Shown here: piece by piece, positions 48,996 to 59,190 of the stretch
Layout: every line of letters starts with the position of its first letter
How positions within the stretch are numbered: position 1 is the first letter of the stretch
Source of the DNA: Orbaceae bacterium lpD02
Lineage (GTDB): Bacteria > Pseudomonadota > Gammaproteobacteria > Enterobacterales > Orbaceae
Reading direction: 5' to 3'
Assembly (NCBI GenBank): GCA_036251875.1
Contig: CP133960.1
Coordinates: 1,904,258-1,968,257 of the forward strand
DNA: 64,000 nt
Translations under genes and position numbers: made by a program
The notes under the pieces: generated by a model
The model's input: the letters and a program-made list of their open reading frames with translations, nothing else
Told to the model about the DNA's origin: nothing
Database searches by the model: none

Positions 48996-49940
48996 ATGGA
49001 AAATTTTAGAGATCTTGTTTTTCGCTACTGTATCATGTTTGGTCGCCGATTTTCTTATAAAGATAAAATTGCTTTTTTAAGAATTATCGCTAAAGAGCTC
49101 ATGGGGCTCGGCTATAGCGTAGATGCTAAAATAGCCAAACTAAAATTAGCCAAAAAACGTTATGAAAACTACTATAATGCTTATATTGGTGATTTAAATA
49201 AGGCGGAATTAATTATCTGTACTCACTATGATACAGGTATAAATAATTTTAACTTACTAAAAACATATGCCTTTAAACCACAGTTTAGCAAGCTAAGTTA
49301 CTTTATAGGGCTTAGCCCAATTATTATCTTATTTATGCTATCAGTAATAGTAAATTATTTTATTTTTATTCCTAATATTGCGCTACAAGGATTTCTTAGC
49401 TTTTCCGGTGTCGCCTCAATTCTGACAACGGTTGTGCTATTTTTCTTTATCCTAAAATTTAGAAATGGTATTGCCAATAAGAAGAACTTTGTTTGTAATT
49501 CATCAAGCATTATTACCATTATCAACCTCATTAAGAAATTAGATAAAAGGAGCAAGAAAAAGATCGCTTTCGTGTTATATGACGGCGGCAATTCTAACCA
49601 ATATGGTCTAAAAATGTTAGAAAATTATTCAAATAACGTATCAAAAAAGAAAATAATATTCCTTGATAGCATTGGAAATAGTGAAGAATTACTATTTTTT
49701 AAACCAGCCTCGGCTAATTTTGAGGTTGAGAATGTTAATTTCCACCAAGGCAATATGCCGATTAATTTAAAAAATTATATGATGGCTACCGCTGGTGTAT
49801 TAAATGAAAACAATGAAGTCGCCATTAACAATGCACACTCACGTAAAGATGATCATTTATCATCATTTATTATTGAACAACATACAGAAACGCTTCACCG
49901 TATTTGCCAACAGTTACTTAGCAAAAATAGTAATGAGTAG
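48996..49940 (+). CDS. Membrane-anchored M28-like protein, active site degenerate
   Basis: 314 aa (the frame opens 5 codons earlier at a TTG). N-terminal CTHYDTG fits the first M28 zinc motif, IIFLDSIGN the third ligand and AHSRKDDH the last, but the central Glu-Glu catalytic pair is replaced by YDGGNSNQYG. Two hydrophobic helices (about 100-125 and 130-155) are inserted between the first and second motifs. Last gene after the PTS components, no clear Shine-Dalgarno. May act on a peptide or amino conjugate of the imported compound, or be non-catalytic. Confidence 0.6.
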   Translation: MENFRDLVFRYCIMFGRRFSYKDKIAFLRIIAKELMGLGYSVDAKIAKLKLAKKRYENYYNAYIGDLNKAELIICTHYDTGINNFNLLKTYAFKPQFSKLSYFIGLSPIIILFMLSVIVNYFIFIPNIALQGFLSFSGVASILTTVVLFFFILKFRNGIANKKNFVCNSSSIITIINLIKKLDKRSKKKIAFVLYDGGNSNQYGLKMLENYSNNVSKKKIIFLDSIGNSEELLFFKPASANFEVENVNFHQGNMPINLKNYMMATAGVLNENNEVAINNAHSRKDDHLSSFIIEQHTETLHRICQQLLSKNSNE

Positions 49941-49957
49941 TAAAGTAATAATATAAA

Positions 49958-49979
49958 AAATCCCCAATAAAGGGGATTT
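49958..49979. terminator. Bidirectional terminator before typA end
   Basis: AAATCCCC (49958-49965) and GGGGATTT (49972-49979) around AATAAA, with A-run upstream and AT-rich sequence downstream, serving the M28-like gene and typA. Confidence 0.75.
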
Positions 49980-50003
49980 AAATAAACAGACCAATAAAGG
50001 AAA

Positions 50004-51830
50004 TTAATCTTTATTTCCACCTCTATGTGCACGCTTACGATCATTTTCGGTTAAATGGCGTTTACGTAAGCGGATAGAAATAGGTGTAACTTCAACTAGT
50101 TCATCGTCATCAATAAATTCTATAGATTGCTCTAATGACATTTTAATTGGTGGTGATAACGTTGTCGCTTCATCCGTACCAGACGCCCGCATATTAGTTA
50201 GTTTTTTACCCGTTAAGCAGTTAACGGTTAAATCATTTGAACGAGTATGAATACCAATGATTTGGCCTTCATAAACCTCAGCACCATGACCTAAGAATAA
50301 TTTACCACGTTCTTGCAAGCTGTATAAAGCATAAGCAAGTGCTTTACCTGTGCCATTAGAAATAAGTACACCGTTGTTACGTTGACCAATTTCACCAGGA
50401 CGTACATCATCATAATGATCAAATGTAGAATAAAGTAAACCGGTTCCAGATGTCATCGTCATAAAATCAGTTCTAAAACCGATTAAACCTCGACTTGGAA
50501 TTATATAATCTAAACGTACGCGGCCTTTACCATCAGGTAACATATTAGTTAAATCGCCTTTACGTAAACCCAGTGCTTCCATAACCGAACCTTGATGTTG
50601 TTCTTCAATATCCAACGTTACTTGTTCAAATGGCTCTTGGCGTTTTCCATCAACTTCTTTAAAAATAACTTTAGGGCGAGAAACACCTAATTCATAGCCT
50701 TCTCGACGCATATTTTCAATTAAAACGGACAGATGTAGTTCGCCACGACCAGAAACACGGAACGCATCAGGATCAGGGGTTTCTTCAACGCGTAGCGCAA
50801 CGTTATGAACAAGTTCTTTTCTTAGCCGTTCTAAAATTTGACGAGAAGTAACAAATTTACCTTCTTTGCCAGCAAATGGAGAGTTATTCACATTAAAGAA
50901 CATTGTTACTGTCGGCTCATCAACACTTAATGCCGGAAGCGCTTCAACAGCATTAACATCACAAATTGTGTCAGAAATACCTAGTTCACCCAGCCCTGTT
51001 ATCGCAATAATATCGCCAGCTTCAGCAACATCTGCTTCATAACGCTGTAAACCTAGATGACCTAATACTTGCCCAACTTTACCATTGCGTTTTTTACCTT
51101 CACTATCAATGATAGTAACTTGTTGGTTTGGTTTAATACGACCCCGCTTAATTCGGCCAATACCAATTACACCAACATAGTTATTGTAATCAAGTTGCGA
51201 GATTTGCATTTGGAACGGGCCGTCTACATCAACTTTTGGCGACTCAACGTGCTCTACTATTGCTTCAAATAAAGGGGTCATATCTGGCGCCATTACTTCA
51301 TGGTCTTGACCTGCAATACCCATTAATGCTGAAGCATAAATGATTGGAAAATCTAACTGTTCATCTGTTGCACCGAGGTTAACAAAGAGGTCAAATACTT
51401 GGTCAACAACCCAATCAGGACGAGCGCCAGGGCGGTCAACTTTATTAATAACAACAATTGGTTTTAAACCATGTGCAAAGGCCTTTTGTGTCACAAAACG
51501 GGTTTGTGGCATTGGACCATCCATTGCGTCAACCAATAACAATACAGAGTCAACCATTGACATTACTCGCTCAACTTCGCCGCCAAAATCAGCATGGCCT
51601 GGAGTATCAACAATATTAATTCGGTAATTATTCCAATTAATTGCTGTGTTTTTAGCTAAAATGGTAATGCCGCGCTCTTTTTCAATCGCGTTAGAGTCCA
51701 TTACTCGTTCGGCTTCCTCACCACGCGTTTCACCAAGAGTGCCAGATTGTTTCAATAATTTATCAACCAATGTCGTTTTACCATGGTCAACGTGCGCAAT
51801 AATGGCAATATTTCTTAAGTTTTCAATCAC
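50004..51830 (-). CDS. typA: Ribosome-associated GTPase TypA/BipA
   Basis: Translational GTPase involved in 50S assembly and stress adaptation. Motifs: [39 protein letters not shown], with the BipA C-terminal domain [14 protein letters not shown] take the GTG at 51830 (GGA 9 nt upstream), giving 608 aa against 607 in E. coli; the longer frame to 51893 adds 21 non-conserved residues. Divergent from the RpiR-type regulator with an FNR/CRP-like site between. Confidence 0.97.
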   Translation of the reverse strand: MIENLRNIAIIAHVDHGKTTLVDKLLKQSGTLGETRGEEAERVMDSNAIEKERGITILAKNTAINWNNYRINIVDTPGHADFGGEVERVMSMVDSVLLLVDAMDGPMPQTRFVTQKAFAHGLKPIVVINKVDRPGARPDWVVDQVFDLFVNLGATDEQLDFPIIYASALMGIAGQDHEVMAPDMTPLFEAIVEHVESPKVDVDGPFQMQISQLDYNNYVGVIGIGRIKRGRIKPNQQVTIIDSEGKKRNGKVGQVLGHLGLQRYEADVAEAGDIIAITGLGELGISDTICDVNAVEALPALSVDEPTVTMFFNVNNSPFAGKEGKFVTSRQILERLRKELVHNVALRVEETPDPDAFRVSGRGELHLSVLIENMRREGYELGVSRPKVIFKEVDGKRQEPFEQVTLDIEEQHQGSVMEALGLRKGDLTNMLPDGKGRVRLDYIIPSRGLIGFRTDFMTMTSGTGLLYSTFDHYDDVRPGEIGQRNNGVLISNGTGKALAYALYSLQERGKLFLGHGAEVYEGQIIGIHTRSNDLTVNCLTGKKLTNMRASGTDEATTLSPPIKMSLEQSIEFIDDDELVEVTPISIRLRKRHLTENDRKRAHRGGNKD

Positions 51831-51898
51831 AATATTTATTCCAGAATAATTAACAGGATAACTAGGCGCAAAATTATACACCTTTTTTAGCATAAGTG

Positions 51899-51912
51899 TT
51901 GATCTTGATCAC
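51899..51912. promoter_or_regulatory. FNR/CRP-like site between typA and the alpha-glucoside regulator
   Basis: TTGATCTTGATCAC matches the FNR box TTGAT-N4-ATCAA at 9 of 10 defined bases; shifted, it also fits CRP at 8 of 10 (GTTGA-N6-TCACA). It is about 70 bp upstream of the typA start and 210 bp from the regulator. Confidence 0.4.
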
Positions 51913-52119
51913 AAATAATCACATTTATTTTTGAAATATGGATTGTTTTTCATACAATATTTTACTTACAGCTATTATTCTTTGGAGAATTTATCAAAGA
52001 AATAAATTGATACTCTTCTTGCTATGTTCACCGCTGTGTTTCAACAACATCGCATGTTTGATTAGTCAAAACACCAAGTTTTAAACAATACAAAATACTT
52101 TTATGCATAAGGGATATGT

Positions 52120-52896
52120 GTGAATAGCCACATTAATATTAAAAATATCATTAATAATAAAAAAATTAATGAGGTTGAGAGCCGAGTTCTAACTTATATA
52201 ATTGAGCATATTGATGACGTAATGAATATGGGAGTTAGAGGTATAGCTAAAAATAACTATACTTCAACATCGGTAATTATGAGGCTCACAAAAAAACTAG
52301 GTTATACTGGTTTTGTTGATATGCGCTATAAACTTTATCCACAGATAAAAAGCAATATGCTACTAACCTCGTTAGATATTGATAGTGAAAAAAATGATCT
52401 ATTTTCAACCGCCCACCTAAAACAATTTAATGATGAGCATTTGTTATCATCTTTTGCCAAAAAACTGACTCAGTTAGATGACAAATTCTTTTTTATTTAT
52501 GCCACTGGCTTTTCAGCTATTATTGCCGAATATATTCATAAAAAATTACTGGTACTCGGGAAAAAAAGTATGCTTGCTAGTGGTTCTGATTCTGCAGCAG
52601 TATTTGAAAACAATTTAAACCATATTGGTATTTTTTTAGCTGTATCAAAATCAGGTCATACAGAACAAGTTTTAAATAAAGCTCGAATTGCCCGTGAGAA
52701 TGGTATTTTTGTTGTTTCATTTACTAATGAGCTACTCAACCCATTAGCAGAACTATCCAACATCAATTTTAAAATTGAAGATAACAATAAAATTGATGAC
52801 CTCAATATTTTGCCAAACCTTTTTTTTCCTAACCTATTAATACTTTTCGAAGCCATTACCTACAAGTACCATAAAATGTTAATAATTAAAAAATAA
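52120..52896 (+). CDS. MurR/RpiR family transcriptional regulator
   Basis: 258 aa, GTG start with AGGGAT upstream. An N-terminal HTH_6 domain (about 1-75, GVRGIAKNNYTSTSVIMRLTK) is followed by a SIS sugar-phosphate-binding domain (about 100-240, FIYATGFSAIIAEYI, AVSKSGHTEQVLNKA). Placed 142 nt before an alpha-glucoside PTS gene, it probably senses the phosphorylated disaccharide, like GlvR-type regulators. A GTTTC-N8-GAAAC repeat downstream is a candidate operator. Confidence 0.85.
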   Translation: MNSHINIKNIINNKKINEVESRVLTYIIEHIDDVMNMGVRGIAKNNYTSTSVIMRLTKKLGYTGFVDMRYKLYPQIKSNMLLTSLDIDSEKNDLFSTAHLKQFNDEHLLSSFAKKLTQLDDKFFFIYATGFSAIIAEYIHKKLLVLGKKSMLASGSDSAAVFENNLNHIGIFLAVSKSGHTEQVLNKARIARENGIFVVSFTNELLNPLAELSNINFKIEDNNKIDDLNILPNLFFPNLLILFEAITYKYHKMLIIKK

Positions 52897-52930
52897 CGGC
52901 CGCTTTCAAATTATTCTGCTCGTGTAACTC

Positions 52931-52948
52931 GTTTCTATTTGATGAAAC
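52931..52948. promoter_or_regulatory. Candidate RpiR-type operator
   Basis: GTTTC and GAAAC separated by 8 bp lie 90 bp before the IICB gene. A related but imperfect TGTTT...AAACA repeat occurs near 52048-52067 ahead of the regulator gene itself. Assignment to the neighbouring regulator is inference. Confidence 0.35.
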
Positions 52949-53038
52949 CTGTATCTATTGCTGGTTTTCGTATATACAACACTTTCACTAACAAGATAGT
53001 ATTTATTTATTCAAAACTATATTAATAGAGGAAGAATA

Positions 53039-55985
<2,947 letters not shown>

Positions 55986-55994
55986 TTTTTATAA

Positions 55995-56029
55995 ATAGCC
56001 TTTTATCAACTCATCTTTTAAAAGGCTAT
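55995..56029 (+). terminator. Hairpin after the alpha-glucoside operon
   Basis: ATAGCCTTTT (55995-56004) and AAAAGGCTAT (56020-56029) form a perfect 10-bp stem 10 nt after the glycosidase. The T-tail is short. Confidence 0.55.
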
Positions 56030-56130
56030 ATGATCTCATTTATTATAAATAACAATAAACTAGTTCAAAAATAGACCAATTAACGATATGGTTGTATAAA
56101 TACGAGATGAAAAATTATTGGGGTAATATT

Positions 56131-56817
56131 ATGAAACCTAAAATTGTTGTATTAACAGGAGCAGGGATATCTGCAGAATCAGGATTATCAACGTTTAGAG
56201 CACAAAATGGTTTATGGGAAAATCACGATGTTAATGATGTTGCTACATATGAGGGTTATACTCGTGATCCTATTGCGGTACATCAGTTTTATAATATGCT
56301 ACGAAAAAAACTACAATCCCCAGAGGTTAAACCAAATAACGCTCATATTGCCTTAGCGTTGCTTGAAAATAAACTAGGTAGTGAAAATGTTACCATTGTG
56401 ACACAAAATGTGGATAACTTACATGAACAAGCCGGATCCAAAAACATTATCCACATGCATGGTGAATTACTTAAAGTTCGTAGTGAGAAAACAGGCAAAG
56501 TGTTTGATTGTTTTAATGATGTTGATTGCGTATCGAATAAAGATATTCGACCACATATTGTTTGGTTTGGCGAAATACCATTATATATGGATGAGATTTA
56601 TGCTAAATTAGCACAAGCAGACTATTTTATTTCAATTGGAACATCAGGTAATGTCTACCCTGCTGCGGGCTTTGTGCAAATAGCAAATCAATTTGGCGCT
56701 AAAAGCGTTGAACTCAATTTAGAACCATCACTAAAAGAGAGTCAATTCCAAGCTAAAATTTATGGTCCTGCAAGCAAAGTTGTACCGGCATTTTTAAAAC
56801 AATCGTTCGATCTCTAG
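56131..56817 (+). CDS. cobB: Sirtuin-type NAD-dependent deacylase CobB, reduced zinc module
   Basis: Removes acetyl/succinyl groups from lysines. Start at 56131 with GGGGT 6 nt upstream gives 228 aa. Sirtuin motifs [31 protein letters not shown], the catalytic His in HMHGELLKV, and [12 protein letters not shown] are intact. Where E. coli CobB has a four-cysteine zinc module between HGEL and RPHVVWFGE, this protein has a shorter stretch with only two cysteines (FDCFNDVDC), so zinc binding seems lost. Class III (desuccinylase-type) Tyr/Arg cannot be fully judged. Confidence 0.9.
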   Translation: MKPKIVVLTGAGISAESGLSTFRAQNGLWENHDVNDVATYEGYTRDPIAVHQFYNMLRKKLQSPEVKPNNAHIALALLENKLGSENVTIVTQNVDNLHEQAGSKNIIHMHGELLKVRSEKTGKVFDCFNDVDCVSNKDIRPHIVWFGEIPLYMDEIYAKLAQADYFISIGTSGNVYPAAGFVQIANQFGAKSVELNLEPSLKESQFQAKIYGPASKVVPAFLKQSFDL

Positions 56818-56875
56818 CCCTTACGCTTAGAGAATAAACGATTAGCAAAAAGTAGGCTGAAAACTACAGTCTCTT

Positions 56876-57361
56876 TCACTTAACAACTAAGTTGCCTTTT
56901 ATAAAATTGGCAATATCTTGCGCGTTATTAATATCAAATTGCTTAATATTAGTCTCTAGCGCATAGTCAGCAGCAAAAGCAATGGTATGCTTATCATAAA
57001 AAAGCGGTTTATTATTTTCTTTTCGATGGCATATAATTTTAGTTATCGCTTCATCTTTAAAACCCTCAACTAACACTAAATCAACATGTTTAAACTGATT
57101 AGCCAAATCAGTTAATTTTGCATTATTATTTGGCGTTTCATTAATAAAGGCCCAGCGATTATCACAAGCGACAATAATTTTATCTACACCTGATTTCCTA
57201 AGTTCATAGCTATCTTTACCCGGAATATCTATATCCATATCATGATGGCTATGTTTAATTACTGCTAATGAAACATTATCGGTTTTAAGTACAGTAATTA
57301 ATTTTTTTAATAATGTTGTTTTCCCACTACCACTATAGCCACAAATACCAATTAATTTCAT
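56876..57361 (-). CDS. mobB: Molybdopterin-guanine dinucleotide biosynthesis adapter MobB
   Basis: GTP-binding helper of MobA, 161 aa. P-loop GICGYSGSGKTTLLKKL, then IKHSHHDMDIDIPGKDSYELRKSG, typical of MobB. The ATG at 57361 overlaps the mobA stop by 4 nt (ATGA), so translation is coupled. The frame extends five codons further without support. Confidence 0.94.
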   Translation of the reverse strand: MKLIGICGYSGSGKTTLLKKLITVLKTDNVSLAVIKHSHHDMDIDIPGKDSYELRKSGVDKIIVACDNRWAFINETPNNNAKLTDLANQFKHVDLVLVEGFKDEAITKIICHRKENNKPLFYDKHTIAFAADYALETNIKQFDINNAQDIANFIKGNLVVK

Positions 57362-57939
57362 AATGATTGATTCCAAAAAGTTAAATCTTCAGGTGTATTA
57401 ATATTAATAAATAATTGTTTTTTATCACTAAAATCAACTTTTATAGCATCAACACCTTGTAAAAATAGCATTAATTTTCGATCACCTTGTGCTAAATATA
57501 TTTTTATTTTTTCAGCTAATTCACGCCGAATAAGCAAAATTGTTGGATGCGGTTTTTCTCCATCAAAAACGTAAGCAGCTTGATGGTTAATCGCTTTCTG
57601 CATCAACCGTGTTACTAAATCAGAAGGTAAAAATGGTGTATCACAGCTAACAATTAAATTCCAATCAGTTTGACTATTAATTAGCCCAGAGTAAATACCA
57701 GCAAGCGGGCCTAAAAAGCCAGGTAATACGTCATTAATAACGCTATAATTTGTATGCTGATATGATATGATATTTCGGTTGGCATTAATAATGATAGTAT
57801 CAACTTGTGGCTTGATTTTATCGATAACATGGCAATAAAGAGGTTTATCTTTTAATAATAAAAGACCTTTATCATTACCATTCATTCGCATACTTTTTCC
57901 GCCAGCAAGAATAATTGCTGTTATAGACGTTTTTAGCAT
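57358..57939 (-). CDS. mobA: Molybdenum cofactor guanylyltransferase
   Basis: Attaches GMP to molybdopterin to form MGD for DMSO-reductase-family enzymes. 193 aa (E. coli 194). Nucleotide-binding ILAGGKSMRMNGNDKGL with conserved Lys, GPLAGIYSGL and metal-binding CDTPFLP. Its presence implies anaerobic molybdoenzymes elsewhere in the genome. Divergent from yihD, the same cluster as E. coli. Confidence 0.96.
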   Translation of the reverse strand: MLKTSITAIILAGGKSMRMNGNDKGLLLLKDKPLYCHVIDKIKPQVDTIIINANRNIISYQHTNYSVINDVLPGFLGPLAGIYSGLINSQTDWNLIVSCDTPFLPSDLVTRLMQKAINHQAAYVFDGEKPHPTILLIRRELAEKIKIYLAQGDRKLMLFLQGVDAIKVDFSDKKQLFININTPEDLTFWNQSL

Positions 57940-58131
57940 AACTTATTACTTTTTTTACATTGATAAAATTAAAAATAGCATTACTATACTGTTGTTAGTA
58001 ATACTGTAATATTTTAGCAGCTTATTATACTCGATATTAAAACATCATAGTTTAAATGCTTGAGTATATACTTAATTAGCTTAAAAATTGCATGATAAAT
58101 ATAAATTTTTAAAATAAATAGGTGAATAATA

Positions 58132-58398
58132 ATGGCATGCCATAGAATAGAAGAATTAATCGAACTTTTAGAGCCAGAATGGCAAAAAGAGCCTGATTTA
58201 AATCTATTACAATTTTTAAGTAAATTAGCTAAAGAAGCTGGTTTTGATGGTGATTTGGGCGATTTAAGTGATGAAATTCTTATTTATCATCTAAAAATGC
58301 GTAATTCAGATAAAGGACAAGCCATTCCAGGAATCAAAAAAGATTACGAAGATGACTTTAAAACGGCGCTATTAAAAGCGCGTGGTATTATTAAATAA
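58132..58398 (+). CDS. yihD: YihD family protein, function unknown
   Basis: 88 aa (E. coli YihD 89), a small acidic protein with [17 protein letters not shown] and [16 protein letters not shown]. The family (DUF1040) has no established role. Syntenic: E. coli has mobA, yihD, srkA, dsbA in order; here srkA is missing and dsbA follows after 34 nt. Confidence 0.95.
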   Translation: MACHRIEELIELLEPEWQKEPDLNLLQFLSKLAKEAGFDGDLGDLSDEILIYHLKMRNSDKGQAIPGIKKDYEDDFKTALLKARGIIK

Positions 58399-58432
58399 AA
58401 AATTAACTAGTTAATTTATTAGAGGTTTTATA

Positions 58433-59083
58433 ATGATTAAAAAATTTTTTATCGCATTAAGTGCTATATTATTTTCATTTAGTATCTTTGCCGCAGAGAC
58501 ACAGACAAGTGAGTCAGTTAAAATTGAAGAAGGAAAACAATACATTGTTTTAGCTAAATTCCCAGCTCCTGAAAAAGAAGTTGTTGAATTTTTTTCATTT
58601 AACTGCCCTAGCTGTTTCCGTTTAGATGATGAATTAAAATTAGGTAAAACAATAAAAAATAGGTTACCAGAAGGCGTTACATTTAAAAAATATAGCCTTA
58701 GTGATTTTGGTCGACTTGCGCCAGAACTATCTGAAGCTTGGGCTATAGCAAATGTTTTAGGTATTGCTGAAGATGTTAGTATTGAGCTATATAACGGTAT
58801 TCAACGTGATGGAACAATAAAAACAGCTAATGATATTAAAGGTGTTTTTGCTAACTTAGGCGTTGATAATGCTAAATATGACAGTATGAAAAATAATTTT
58901 TTAGTTAAAGCTTTTATTGCACAACAAGAAGCGGCAAGAAAAGAGCTAGAACCAACAAGCATTCCTAGTTTTTATGTTAACGGAAAATATTTAATAAATG
59001 CAAACGGAATGAATTCTACATCGAGTCAAGCTTTATTAGATGACTACTCTAACACCATCAATTATTTAACTACATTAAAATAA
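58433..59083 (+). CDS. dsbA: Thiol:disulfide interchange protein DsbA, CPSC active site
   Basis: Periplasmic oxidant that inserts disulfides into exported proteins. 216 aa with a Sec signal ending near IFAAE. The thioredoxin-fold active site is Cys58-Pro-Ser-Cys61 instead of the canonical CPHC; the cis-proline loop is TSIPSFYVNGKY. The histidine of CPHC stabilises the reactive thiolate, so this variant should be a weaker oxidant unless compensated. Followed by an intrinsic terminator. Confidence 0.94.
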   Translation: MIKKFFIALSAILFSFSIFAAETQTSESVKIEEGKQYIVLAKFPAPEKEVVEFFSFNCPSCFRLDDELKLGKTIKNRLPEGVTFKKYSLSDFGRLAPELSEAWAIANVLGIAEDVSIELYNGIQRDGTIKTANDIKGVFANLGVDNAKYDSMKNNFLVKAFIAQQEAARKELEPTSIPSFYVNGKYLINANGMNSTSSQALLDDYSNTINYLTTLK

Positions 59084-59105
59084 TTTTTCTTTTTACGATG
59101 TATAT

Positions 59106-59130
59106 AACGCGCTTTTAATGCGCGTTTTCT
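59106..59130 (+). terminator. Intrinsic terminator of yihD-dsbA
   Basis: AACGCGC (59106-59112), loop TTTTAAT, GCGCGTT (59120-59126) then TTCTATTTT. A GC-rich 7-bp stem 22 nt after dsbA. Confidence 0.85.
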
Positions 59131-59190
59131 ATTTTAATCACTTTTTAGTATACTTATCAGTTAATATTCCTACATAAAAGTGAATTTATT

